DNA from: Candidatus Njordarchaeota archaeon
GTDB lineage: Archaea; Asgardarchaeota; Njordarchaeia; Njordarchaeales; Panguiarchaeaceae
Reading direction: 5' to 3'
Length of the DNA stretch: 47,399 nucleotides
NCBI GenBank assembly: GCA_029856685.1
Contig: JAHKKZ010000004.1
Span: 1-47,399, forward strand
This document shows, piece by piece, positions 1 through 8,315 of this stretch. Both the position numbers and the translations under genes were made by a program. The notes beneath the pieces were generated by a model that did no database searches, was not told where the DNA came from, and was given only the letters and a program-made list of their open reading frames with translations. Every line of letters begins with the position of its first letter. The stretch's first letter is position 1.

Positions 1-2
1 GA

Positions 3-458
3 GAGTTACCGAGTGAAGAAGCAGAGTTTGTGTGGAGATGTCTTGGGGTTGAGGTAGACCTAATGAACATCTCTATAGTTCTTGGGCCTATGAAATATGG
101 GTTCTCAGTTGATTACCTAGATCGGATGCTCATCGAGAAATCCTATAGAGTCATGATATCAGAGCTTAGAAAAATATATGGGCTTGAGCCACGCTTAGCA
201 ACGAGAGTAGTCCCAGAAGTATATCGTGAAGTCGTAGAACAGTATCTGATTGGTGCTGATTTCTATGCTAAGACTCTGGGAGAACGTATAATTATGAAGG
301 AAGTTCTTAATATACTGCCAAGGGATCCTATCGGATTTGGATATGTGTTCGGTATACTCAAACTATTTGAGTTTGAATTCGAGAATCTACGGGTTGTCGT
401 GGAAAGCATAGTTAAGGGGCTCAGAAAGGATATGATCCAGCGGATGGTCATAATATAG
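3..458 (+). CDS. atpC: V/A-type ATP synthase subunit C, 3' part (5' end outside window)
   Basis: The frame is open from the first bases of the window, so this is the C-terminal part of a longer protein. The tail is hydrophobic-helical, with FGYVFGILKLFEFEFENLR near the end. This resembles the C-terminal signature of the V/A-type ATPase C (AC39-like) subunit, which joins the central stalk to the membrane c-ring. The family is usually around 330-370 residues, so roughly the last 150 are visible. A GTG at 30 is an internal codon and not the start, because the frame continues upstream without a stop. Other ATPase subunits would be expected just left of the window. The assignment rests on the C-terminal motif only. 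Confidence 0.75.
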   Translation, partial: ELPSEEAEFVWRCLGVEVDLMNISIVLGPMKYGFSVDYLDRMLIEKSYRVMISELRKIYGLEPRLATRVVPEVYREVVEQYLIGADFYAKTLGERIIMKEVLNILPRDPIGFGYVFGILKLFEFEFENLRVVVESIVKGLRKDMIQRMVII

Positions 459-533
459 CAAATTTTTGCTTACGTGCCAACCCCATGCATAGCTTCCCAC
501 TTTTTGGGGAATTCGGATATTTGGTTGTTCTTC

Positions 534-1439
534 ATGAGGAGAAATCTTGAAACATGGAGAACTGTCGGAAGAATAGCGAGGGACATTCTTAATGTTGGGA
601 CAAAACTTGTAAAGCCTGGAGCTAAGATATTTGAGATATGCGAGAAAATAGAGAACATTACTAGGGATATGGGTTATAACCCAGCGTTCCCAGTGAATAT
701 AGGCATAAATAGCGTTGCTGCTCACTATACAGCAGTGCCCTATGATCCCTCTAGGATCCCGAATGTTGCATTAGTTAAATTGGATATAGGTGTTCTGTCG
801 GCAGACGGCGCGATAGCTGATACTGCGATCACTATACCGATAAATGTTAACAAGAAACTGAAGTTGTTGGTTGAGGCTACAAGATGCGCACTTGAAAAAG
901 CGATAGATGCGATAAAAGATGGTATCAGAGTCGGAGAGATAGGTTCCATCATATGGAAAACCGCTCATAGCGAGGGGTTTGGTGTGTTAGAGGATCTCGG
1001 CGGACACACATTAAGTGAGTGGAAGCTTCATGGAGGAATAACAATACCCAATGTCCCTCGAAGGTTTACCCCAAAGTTGAGAGCGGGTATGATAGTTGCA
1101 ATAGAACCATTTCTTGTTGCCTCGTCGGAAGACAGTCATACAAAACTGAATATGGCACAGATAAACATATACTCGATAAAAAATCCCTATGATGATAGGG
1201 TATTAGAACTCCTATATCGTAGATTTAGGAGCCTGCCATTTACACTTAGGTGGCTTGAGAGAGCAAAAACAGACAAAAGATTTTATAGCTCTATGCACGG
1301 ATATTTGATGAGGCGATACATGGAGGGAAAAGTGATAGTATATCCAACACTAATCGAAGCCCATAATAACTGGGTTGCCCAATTTGAACATACGGTTCTC
1401 GTAAAAACGAATTCTGCAGAAATATTGACTGGCGAATAA
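534..1439 (+). CDS. map: Methionyl aminopeptidase, type II
   Basis: This cytosolic metalloprotease removes the initiator methionine from nascent proteins. All five metal ligands of the family are visible in the 301-residue product: Asp84 (KLDIG), Asp96 (ADTA), His158 (GGHT), Glu191 (AIEPF) and Glu285 (QFEHT). The substrate-binding His64 lies in AAHYT. The insert around residues 160-240 is as expected for type II. The start is placed at ATG 534 because family members begin just before the helix that starts RRNLETWRTV. An upstream GTG at 474 would add 20 residues with no family match. It follows the ATPase subunit gene by 75 bases. Confidence 0.93.
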   Translation: MRRNLETWRTVGRIARDILNVGTKLVKPGAKIFEICEKIENITRDMGYNPAFPVNIGINSVAAHYTAVPYDPSRIPNVALVKLDIGVLSADGAIADTAITIPINVNKKLKLLVEATRCALEKAIDAIKDGIRVGEIGSIIWKTAHSEGFGVLEDLGGHTLSEWKLHGGITIPNVPRRFTPKLRAGMIVAIEPFLVASSEDSHTKLNMAQINIYSIKNPYDDRVLELLYRRFRSLPFTLRWLERAKTDKRFYSSMHGYLMRRYMEGKVIVYPTLIEAHNNWVAQFEHTVLVKTNSAEILTGE

Positions 1440-1552
1440 AAATTGTTTAGCAACATAACTAAATAGGAATCCACATTCAGCAACAACTACACGGTAGTTA
1501 TTAACTATTTTTTAGTTACTAAATGGGGAAAAAGCTACTAGTCTAAAATTCG

Positions 1553-2929
1553 GTGAAAGTTTTGTCTGGAAATGTCTTCTCGTTAGCAACGATACTCGAG
1601 GAGTTAGCCTCAGAGGCGGGGATTGATTGCATATTCTTTGCCCTGGATCCCATATCACTCAAAATAGCATCCCAGATAACGCTTCGGAGGATAAGAAAAA
1701 AGTTTATTAAGTCCTTAGAGGAGTTCTTAAAGGAGTGGATTAAGGATCCCAGAAAAGCGATTATCTTACTTTCACCAGAGAGAGAAGAAATCAGAAAAGT
1801 TCTTATTCAACTAGAGGGCTTTCTCCCCATTTTATTGCGAAATGAGGCTAGCTGTGTGTTCATAATATTGGCTAAGGAAAGAAATGTTATGAAAGAGATA
1901 CTGAGTTTTTCCTTTGAATCCAGCATTGAGTTTGTAATCCCTCCAGATCTCAGTTCTCTAGTGAAATTTCTTTTTAGTTTTGTGGAAGCTAAGAGGTGTG
2001 GTGTTATTGTATGTGAGCCCATGCTTATAGAGGAGGGTCACATAGGTTTTTCTTATGGTTTAAGAACCTCGGAAGCTATAGGCGTAGAGTCATCAGCAAC
2101 CGAGATAGGGCATGGCCCTGTCGCTATTCTAACTCTTGGGGCGATGTTTAGATTCGCTGCAAACATTATTTTTGAGCAAGGGATGCTTAGTGATGTAAAA
2201 CTTATAGGCTTTCTAAAGCTTGGCTCATTCGTAAGAGAGAACTTAGTGTCAATACTTAGGAGATATAGATATGTCATCATTATGGACTACACAGGAACTA
2301 TTATTCCAATAGCGAGTTCGATTGCATATAATCTTGTATCTCGGAGTGAGATTGAGTGGGTGCCAGAAATTGTTGATCTGCTAGGGGATTTGGGTTCAGA
2401 AGAGGCTATGGATCTCATGGGGGTCACAAATATGCTGAGAGGCTTTCTAGGCCGCGGCCCCAGAACGCAGTCTGAGAATATCATAAAGATGCGCAATGAA
2501 ATAATATTCCTGCTGTCTGAACATACCGAAAGTTTTATTGATTATATGAATAGCCAGACAGATTTTGAGGTATTATGTGTTAAACCATTTATCTCGAATA
2601 ATTCCGGGATCAGAAGGATAAGAATTCATGAGTTGATGCGTCTTCCTTTAATCGGCAAAGATCTTATTGTCGTCACACACATATCCTATCTAATCCGCTT
2701 TTTTGATTCTTTCAGACCTCTGATTGAGCTGAAGGATGGTCGGTCGACTGTTATTGTGGTAGATACTACGTTTGTTGAAAGAAGTCTCCTAGATAAGCTA
2801 TTGGGTATCCTAGACAACATGTTGATGGGTCTTAAAGAAAGGATTTCTATTCTAAATCTCAAGGAAGACAGTTTTGAGGATATCGTAAATAAGCTTAAAA
2901 AAACAGGGAAGGTCATTGTCTTAGCATAG
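1553..2929 (+). CDS. Divergent IorA-like protein lacking cofactor motifs
   Basis: No strong family motif is present, but the layout follows the alpha subunit of indolepyruvate:ferredoxin oxidoreductase (IorA). It opens with KVLSGNVFSLA, comparable to the IorA start (K)VLLGNEAIA. A domain-II-like stretch at about residues 190-265 (PVAILTLGAMF, then LIGFLKLGSF, then YRYVIIMDYTG) follows the IorA order of strand, helix and the KILKLG and VLIVEE strands. The C-terminus ends with a KTGKVIVLA-type strand. The thiamine-binding CPxCPH and GD..C segments and the ferredoxin Cys clusters of IorA are missing, and at 458 residues it is shorter than IorA (about 600). The start is GTG 1553; TTG 1562 has a better-spaced GGTGA but loses the matching N-terminus. 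The homology is inferred by eye. Confidence 0.5.
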   Translation: MKVLSGNVFSLATILEELASEAGIDCIFFALDPISLKIASQITLRRIRKKFIKSLEEFLKEWIKDPRKAIILLSPEREEIRKVLIQLEGFLPILLRNEASCVFIILAKERNVMKEILSFSFESSIEFVIPPDLSSLVKFLFSFVEAKRCGVIVCEPMLIEEGHIGFSYGLRTSEAIGVESSATEIGHGPVAILTLGAMFRFAANIIFEQGMLSDVKLIGFLKLGSFVRENLVSILRRYRYVIIMDYTGTIIPIASSIAYNLVSRSEIEWVPEIVDLLGDLGSEEAMDLMGVTNMLRGFLGRGPRTQSENIIKMRNEIIFLLSEHTESFIDYMNSQTDFEVLCVKPFISNNSGIRRIRIHELMRLPLIGKDLIVVTHISYLIRFFDSFRPLIELKDGRSTVIVVDTTFVERSLLDKLLGILDNMLMGLKERISILNLKEDSFEDIVNKLKKTGKVIVLA

Positions 2930-2939
2930 GTGTTTCTGA

Positions 2940-3440
2940 ATGGAGCTGACCCTATGCATAGTCTCTGATGAGGATGTTTGGATGTCTCTGTACAGTATTC
3001 TAGTAAGATTGTTGTCAGCGTCCAAGCTTAGGGGAACTGTAAGAAAAGTAGTATTTGAGTCGAATGATGTTGTGGTTCCTCTATATGTACTGAACATCGG
3101 GGGCCACATAGAGAGGTATTGTATCGAACCTAATAGTGTCGACGTAATCTTTATTTTTTCTAGCAATATTGCCAGAGAAGTTGTTGAAAGTCTTCAAACA
3201 GTTATTAAAGATGAGGGTAAGATATTTGTTTCTGATGAGATATTCGCTGGTGGTAATTTAGAGGATGTTAAGCAGGAGTCTCAAACTATATGTGCCATAG
3301 CATATTTTCTATATATACTCTCAAAATATTTGTCTCTAAGCAAGAGGTTTGTTGTTAAGGTGCTGAAATCCATTAGCAATGAAAATATCAATGAACTTAT
3401 TGAAAAATATCGTTTGGTGAGTAGAAATGAGAGGGTCTAA
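2940..3440 (+). CDS. Divergent IorB-like protein (2-oxoacid oxidoreductase gamma-like)
   Basis: This 166-residue protein starts 11 bases after the IorA-like gene, with GGTG ahead of ATG 2940. In order and spacing it resembles the beta subunit of indolepyruvate oxidoreductase (the gamma domain of pyruvate oxidoreductases). It has a strand-helix start, then VVPLYVLNIGG, a short acidic turn, the strand DVIFIFSS, a helix, and GKIFVSD (compare DVILSFEP ... GGLVFTN in IorB). The GxGGQG loop of the family is replaced by SDEDVW, so the usual function is doubtful. The gene order (A-like then B-like) matches iorAB operons, which supports reading both as one divergent pair. Its last 14 bases overlap the L21e gene. 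Confidence 0.45.
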   Translation: MELTLCIVSDEDVWMSLYSILVRLLSASKLRGTVRKVVFESNDVVVPLYVLNIGGHIERYCIEPNSVDVIFIFSSNIAREVVESLQTVIKDEGKIFVSDEIFAGGNLEDVKQESQTICAIAYFLYILSKYLSLSKRFVVKVLKSISNENINELIEKYRLVSRNERV

Positions 3441-3738
3441 GGGTCCACGATCTGGAACAAGGCAATTGCTTTCGAAAGGTCCTAAAGAGCGTGGTCTTCC
3501 TCCTCTATCAGTTATACTATACGATTATAAAATCGGGGAAAGGGTCGTAATAAAAATAGATTCCTCGGTGCATAAAGGTATGCCTTTTAAGAGATTTCAT
3601 GGCAAGGTTGGAACGATAATTGAGAAGAGAGGCAGAGCGTATGTCATTTTAGTTAGGGATGGAGGGAAATATAAGAAAGTAATTGCTAGGCCGGAGCACA
3701 TCCGTCCAGCAGATACAAAATTGCCAACTAAGAGCTAA
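3427..3738 (+). CDS. rpl21e: Ribosomal protein L21e
   Basis: This is a 103-residue basic protein of the large ribosomal subunit. The N-terminus with SKGPRSGTR, the SH3-like core with HKGMPFKRFHGKVG and the C-terminal RPEHIRPA are the family signature, and the length is normal. The start ATG 3427 has GGTGA at 3416-3420 and overlaps the end of the IorB-like gene by 14 bases. The two are therefore probably translated from one mRNA. In many archaea L21e is followed by rpoF; here it is not. Confidence 0.95.
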   Translation: MRGSKGPRSGTRQLLSKGPKERGLPPLSVILYDYKIGERVVIKIDSSVHKGMPFKRFHGKVGTIIEKRGRAYVILVRDGGKYKKVIARPEHIRPADTKLPTKS

Positions 3739-3864
3739 TCCCTTACTTTCCATATACTCTCCTTTTCAGACAAACGAACAGTGTCACATGGGTATTACCA
3801 AGTTTTTAATATCTATCCAGATAAAGAAAAATTAGGCTATTCCTCATCCTGCTGGGGTGTTGAT

Positions 3865-4092
3865 ATGAGCCATAAATATTTAATCTTGCAAGGAACTACG
3901 AAACTCGATCTTGTCTCAAAGTATGAAATTTGTAGATGTCCTGATGGTAAAGGCCGTTTACTGTATGATTATCGCAAAAAAGATTTTGTACGGGAAGGTA
4001 AATGTAAATTGTTTTTGTTGTGCACAATCGTACATACAGTTACTTTTGAGCAGAAATTGAAGAGGGGAGAAATTTTCGTTAGCTTCTACTAA
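3865..4092 (+). CDS. Small cysteine-containing protein of unknown function
   Basis: This is a 75-residue open frame. ATG 3865 is preceded by GGGGTG at a good distance, which is why it is preferred over the in-frame GTG at 3781. The product has a CRC pair, then a basic stretch, then two further Cys residues (GKC and LLC), giving four cysteines in about 35 residues. That could be a zinc or disulfide site, but no known family was recognised. It lies between L21e and the convergent RNase HII gene. The 126 bases before it hold no other gene and include AT-rich promoter-like sequence. Confidence 0.5.
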   Translation: MSHKYLILQGTTKLDLVSKYEICRCPDGKGRLLYDYRKKDFVREGKCKLFLLCTIVHTVTFEQKLKRGEIFVSFY

Positions 4093-4107
4093 TTAGACGC
4101 CTCATCA

Positions 4108-4833
4108 TCAGCTTTTTTTCTTATTAATGAAGGAATCTAACTTAGCTTGCTGTGTTTTCCTTAGGGTTCTCCAGCTTCTTCTTATAATCTCCGGTTTCAC
4201 TTTAAGAATCAGAGGTAGTGCTTCTCGTGTTTTAGGGTCTGATGGGTATCCGCTTCCGAAGTCGATACCAATATCCCTTTTTAGATCCTCAATTGCTCTA
4301 TCGCGGAGAACCTTAGCTATTATTGAGGCTGCAGACACAATCGGATATTTTTTGTCAGCTTGTTTTTCGATTATTAGTTGTGGTAAGGGTTCTCTATATA
4401 GATAGTGTAGGACTTTCTTTCTGAAATCCTCTGATGAGGATGGTGCGTCTATATATGCAACCTCAATATTCGGTATCGATGTGAGGAACATAGATACTAT
4501 TTTTGCCTCGAGATAATTATATTTCTTCTGATAAACCCATTCATCAATTATACGAGGGGGGATATAGGCGGCAAATACCAATGCTGAAAGCTCTACTATT
4601 TTCCCAAAGAGCTTCTCTCTTTCTTCCCTTGTAAGCAATTTGGAATCCTTTATTCCTAATTCCATAAAAGCCTTATCTATCTGACTATCCTTTGGTGCGG
4701 CGACGCATGCCATTACCATTGGTCCCAGAACCGGGCCTCGTCCCGCCTCATCTATTCCTACGATCAGCGGCAGGTTTATTTCCTTTCTCGTTATTGTTAT
4801 GAATTCGATTTTCTTTTCCATGTCGATCGGCAT
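4108..4833 (-). CDS. rnhB: Ribonuclease HII
   Basis: It cleaves the RNA strand of RNA-DNA hybrids and single ribonucleotides in DNA. The active-site motifs are clear: GIDEAGRGPVLGP near the N-terminus (first Asp and Glu), AYIDAP in the middle (third acidic residue) and IVSAASIIAKVLRDR downstream. The length (241 residues) is typical. ATG 4833 is chosen; an adjacent TTG at 4836 and a later ATG at 4818 are alternatives, and none has a clear ribosome-binding site. The gene sits just downstream of, and in the same direction as, the HerA-like ATPase. Its 3' end faces the small Cys-protein gene 15 bases away. Confidence 0.95.
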   Translation of the reverse strand: MPIDMEKKIEFITITRKEINLPLIVGIDEAGRGPVLGPMVMACVAAPKDSQIDKAFMELGIKDSKLLTREEREKLFGKIVELSALVFAAYIPPRIIDEWVYQKKYNYLEAKIVSMFLTSIPNIEVAYIDAPSSSEDFRKKVLHYLYREPLPQLIIEKQADKKYPIVSAASIIAKVLRDRAIEDLKRDIGIDFGSGYPSDPKTREALPLILKVKPEIIRRSWRTLRKTQQAKLDSFINKKKS

Positions 4834-4876
4834 CAATAATATTCTTCCGAGTTGTTGAGATGCTTTTTGCTACTTA

Positions 4877-6898
4877 CTATGTTTTCAGCAAATAGCGAAG
4901 TTTTCTTTTTGCGACTAAAAGCTGAAGACTAGATACTCTCTTTCCTAGATACTCTTCGAGTCTCTTATCTAAATTTAGCTTGATGTTGGAGTCTTCAATA
5001 CGAATTATTCTATCAGCAGCCAGAGATTCTATTATCTCCTCCGAAACATATTGGAGAGCCTCTTCGATGGGTATACTGTCATTAGAAAGGAGTGCATAGA
5101 TTAGGTTAAGGATATCGCTTCCATAACCTTTAATCTGAGCTGCTATCGTGGAAATCGCATAGTTAAATCTTTCCTCAGCAGTTAATCTTCGGGGAGGAGC
5201 TGGTCTTTGGGGCGCAATTACTTGCTTGGTTTGGTTTGCTGCTGCCCGCGTCTCTGTTTGGGTGGGGGGCGGAGTTGATGGTCTGGGTATAGTAGGTTGT
5301 GCAGGTTTTTGTTCAGGAGGGAGTACTTTTTCAGCTGGTTTTGGTTCTTTCTTTCGTACTATACGTTTTTTAAGTTCAAGTATTAGTTTTCTTGTTTTTA
5401 TAGCTACCTCCTTTATCTCCTTTTCTAATGCTTCAACATCAACTCCTTCACCCTTCAGCTCAGATGATTGTCGGGGACGTATTCTAACCATAAGTGGTAT
5501 TGTGAATGATGGCGCCCTGATGAAGCACTCTCCTGGCTGAGTTTTGGTTAGGATCTCCGCAAGGCTCTTAGGTATGCCAAAGAGCTGTGTAAGACGAGAA
5601 ATATCTCTTCTCTGCATCTTGAGTGCGATTACTGTAGAACAGTTAATTATGATTTCATCACTAAGATCTCTCGGAGATTGTGTTGCTAGTATCAACCATA
5701 CACCCATTTTTCTTCCTTCGCGTGCTACTCGGATAAGTATCTCTCGGACGGGATCATTTTTTCCCTTAGCGGGTGCGAATAGATGTGCCTCGTCCACAAT
5801 GAGTATGATATTTTGCTTAAGAGTACCCCTCTTTTTTGCTTCGAAAACTTGGCGTACTATATCAGCAACAAAAAATCTTATCCCTAAATCACCGAGAGGT
5901 GTCCCCACTAAGCGGAAGATTGTCACTTTGCCTGGGACACAGAACTCTCTAGGTACTATATAATCCTCAGCGAGAAATCCACTATCTCTCAAAGACCCTA
6001 TTCTGCTGATGAGCGCCTGCCGTGTCTGGAAGTGTAGGTCGCTTATACTAACTAGATGAAACAGATCGTCTATGTGCATTTCTGTTCGATCGCCCATCAG
6101 TTGTTTTAATTGAAATGCGAGCCTAAGTTCCTTCATGGAGAATATAAACATGAGCCTATCTGGGGTTAAGTGCGGGCTCAGGTGTGGGGGATTATTTTCC
6201 CAATCGAAAATTAATATATGTTCTTTGAAGCCAGTCGGCTCTAAACCGAATTCCTTTAGGGCTTCTACTTGCCTTTTATTTCTATTCTCGGCGATAAGAC
6301 CTGAATATTCATCGTGCACATCAAATATTAGGATTGATGTGTCTTTGCGTCTAATATTTCTCTTAATAAGTTCTTCTATGAAGACGCTAAGCGTATATGA
6401 TTTTCCCCCTCCTGTGGTTGCGCTAACTAGGACATGGACACGCAGATCTTTTGGATTATAGTATACTGGTACAAAATCAGGGTGGGTCAATATTTTCCCT
6501 ATATAGAGACCCTCCTCCTTAGACGTTCTAGTAATCACATTACTTAGAAAATCGCCAGTTGGGTTATATACTTCATATCCAGCTCGTACCGGCTTAGTAT
6601 TTTGGACTAATTGTCGCTCTTTAATCTCACCCAAAATTTCGCAACGTGCCAGCGTCTCAGTCATCCTGGTTTCTAGATCTACAACTCGGGCTAATAAGAT
6701 GCGGTTGTCTCCGACGACTACAAGGAATTGGCCCTTCTGAATAGTCTTATTTTTTTCAACTTGCATTGAGAATTCAGAAACTCCTGCTCTGCCAAATATT
6801 GATCCGACTTTATCTCGTACAATACCCTCAAGATTCAACTTATGACTCCCCCTTAAAGTGTCTACATAATCGAAATTCAATAATTCCAATCGAGACAA
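4877..6898 (-). CDS. HerA-like (DUF87/FtsK-superfamily) DNA-translocating ATPase
   Basis: This is a 673-residue P-loop ATPase of the HerA/VirB4 superfamily. An N-terminal HAS-barrel-like region (about 1-130) precedes Walker A at 159-168 (SATTGGGKSY) and Walker B at 364-372 (IILIVDEAH). The REGRKMGVWLILATQSP and LTKTQPGECFIRAP segments are typical of HerA. A proline-rich linker at about 515-580 leads to a helical, winged-helix-like tail, which canonical HerA (about 500 residues) lacks. No nurA, rad50 or mre11 is adjacent, so this may be a paralogue outside the end-resection operon. The start is TTG 6898; no ATG or ribosome-binding site is near, and an AT-rich TATA-like run at about 6907-6920 suggests a leaderless mRNA. 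Confidence 0.85.
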   Translation of the reverse strand: MSRLELLNFDYVDTLRGSHKLNLEGIVRDKVGSIFGRAGVSEFSMQVEKNKTIQKGQFLVVVGDNRILLARVVDLETRMTETLARCEILGEIKERQLVQNTKPVRAGYEVYNPTGDFLSNVITRTSKEEGLYIGKILTHPDFVPVYYNPKDLRVHVLVSATTGGGKSYTLSVFIEELIKRNIRRKDTSILIFDVHDEYSGLIAENRNKRQVEALKEFGLEPTGFKEHILIFDWENNPPHLSPHLTPDRLMFIFSMKELRLAFQLKQLMGDRTEMHIDDLFHLVSISDLHFQTRQALISRIGSLRDSGFLAEDYIVPREFCVPGKVTIFRLVGTPLGDLGIRFFVADIVRQVFEAKKRGTLKQNIILIVDEAHLFAPAKGKNDPVREILIRVAREGRKMGVWLILATQSPRDLSDEIIINCSTVIALKMQRRDISRLTQLFGIPKSLAEILTKTQPGECFIRAPSFTIPLMVRIRPRQSSELKGEGVDVEALEKEIKEVAIKTRKLILELKKRIVRKKEPKPAEKVLPPEQKPAQPTIPRPSTPPPTQTETRAAANQTKQVIAPQRPAPPRRLTAEERFNYAISTIAAQIKGYGSDILNLIYALLSNDSIPIEEALQYVSEEIIESLAADRIIRIEDSNIKLNLDKRLEEYLGKRVSSLQLLVAKRKLRYLLKT

Positions 6899-6976
6899 AT
6901 TCCTATACTCATAAAATAATTTTATATGGTCTGATATGCGAATAAAAGCATATGGAATAATTTCTGGGGGTTACCT

Positions 6977-7492
6977 TTGGTTGTAATCGCGATCTGTGGT
7001 ACACCCGGCACGGGCAAATCCGAATTGGCAAAACTATTTGGCAAAAATGGCTTTTGTGTTATCCATCTAAGCCGCTTTGTAATTGAAAATATGCTTTATC
7101 AAGGCTACGATAAGAGGCGAGGAGCATATATAATTGATGAAGAAAGGCTCGTTGGGAAGCTTAAAGACATCCTTAGCAAATATAAGGATGTTGTTATAGA
7201 GGGTGTTGGGGCAGAAGCTATACCGAGTAAGCTAGTAGATATCTGCATAGTTCTTACATGCGAACCATTTATGCTCGAGAGAAGACTCACAGAGCGTGGA
7301 TTTCCATATGAGAAAATTCAGGAAAATCTTGAGGCGGAAAGATTTGGAATAATATTAGGCGAAGCAATAAGTAATTATGGTAGGTCCAAGGTTATGGTAT
7401 TTGATACAACATATACGTCTATCGAGGAATTATATCGAGTGGTTGTTGATGAACTCAGAAGGAGAGGCATTAAGATACGGAACACCCCCTAA
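6977..7492 (+). CDS. AK6/Fap7-type adenylate kinase
   Basis: This is a small P-loop nucleotide kinase of 171 residues. Walker A GTPGTGKSE lies at 8-16. The DVVIEG strand, the RRLTERGFPYEKIQENLEAE region and the FDTTYTS end match the archaeal Fap7/AK6 family, known in eukaryotes for its role in 40S subunit maturation with uS11. The start is TTG 6977, supported by a GGGGGT run 4-10 bases upstream; no in-frame ATG or GTG is usable. Its end overlaps the NAD kinase gene by 44 bases, so the two are likely co-translated. Confidence 0.88.
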   Translation: MVVIAICGTPGTGKSELAKLFGKNGFCVIHLSRFVIENMLYQGYDKRRGAYIIDEERLVGKLKDILSKYKDVVIEGVGAEAIPSKLVDICIVLTCEPFMLERRLTERGFPYEKIQENLEAERFGIILGEAISNYGRSKVMVFDTTYTSIEELYRVVVDELRRRGIKIRNTP

Positions 7493-8315
7493 AATCATTA
7501 TTTTCGTCTCACCACGCGAGGAGGCTAATAAGTATCTAGAAAGGTTAAAAAGAATTCTTACAGAGCGAGGCTGGGAAATTCTTCAGATAGTAAGATTAGG
7601 GAAAAATGTCGATAAGGGATCCTTGATGGTATGCGACTTTGTTCTGACTTTAGGGGGCGATGGAACAATACTTTATGCGTCCAGAGAAGTGAGCAAGTAT
7701 GGGAAACCGATATTAGGCATAAATCTTGGCAGAGTGGGGTTGCTCACAGAGCTCTCCCCAGAAGAATTTTTGGAGAAAATAGACGGGATTGAAAGAGGAG
7801 AGTTCAGAGTAGTCGAAACAATGAAGATCATAGCTAGGGTTTCTAATGAGATGCTTCAACCAGTTCTTAATGAGTATGTTCTAATGACGAGTAAACCAGG
7901 TAAGATCATAGGACTGCAGATATTTGTCGACGAAGAGTTTATAGCAAAGGTTCTATGTGATGGTCTAATAGTATCTACACCGATAGGTAGCACATCTTAT
8001 GCATTATCAGCTGGAGGACCTGTGGTCAGCGACCAGATAGAAGCAATGATTATAGTTCCGATAGCCCCTTTGTATAGGGCTATGTATCCGCTCTTGGTAC
8101 CATCAAGATCTATCATCAAAGTAAAGATTGAGACTGGGTGGGCGGATGCATGGCTTATAGCTGATGGTAATATTATCAGGAAAGTCAAGAAGGGCTGTGA
8201 GGTGGTGTTTAAGAGAGCGGATGAGAAGGCAAGATTTATCAGGGTTCGGCATTCGCTAAGTCGAATTAGGAAAGTTATGAGCCTCGTTGGTCTCAATGTA
8301 AGAGGTAAACCATAG
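7449..8315 (+). CDS. nadK: NAD kinase
   Basis: It phosphorylates NAD (or NADH) to make the NADP pool. The GGDGT loop lies at about 68-73 of the 288-residue product. NLGRVGLLTEL, the NEYVL strand and STPIGSTSYALSAGGP are the remaining family signatures. ATG 7449 is chosen because the homologous region begins shortly after it; the open frame extends back to 7377, but that would overlap the kinase gene more deeply. It is followed directly by thiL, whose start overlaps or abuts the stop, giving an operon kinase - nadK - thiL - PIN. Confidence 0.95.
   Translation: MNSEGEALRYGTPPKIIIFVSPREEANKYLERLKRILTERGWEILQIVRLGKNVDKGSLMVCDFVLTLGGDGTILYASREVSKYGKPILGINLGRVGLLTELSPEEFLEKIDGIERGEFRVVETMKIIARVSNEMLQPVLNEYVLMTSKPGKIIGLQIFVDEEFIAKVLCDGLIVSTPIGSTSYALSAGGPVVSDQIEAMIIVPIAPLYRAMYPLLVPSRSIIKVKIETGWADAWLIADGNIIRKVKKGCEVVFKRADEKARFIRVRHSLSRIRKVMSLVGLNVRGKP

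Noticed and set aside
1440-1552. TAGTTA-type repeats after methionyl aminopeptidase
   Set aside because: Short AT-rich near-repeats only; likely part of the transcript end and next promoter, no clear structure.
3781-3864. N-terminal extension of the small Cys protein from GTG 3781
   Set aside because: ATG 3865 has a good GGGGTG site and the upstream part is promoter-like and AT-rich.
5226-5540. Glycine-rich open frame on the plus strand
   Set aside because: It is the reverse reading of the proline-rich linker of the HerA-like protein.
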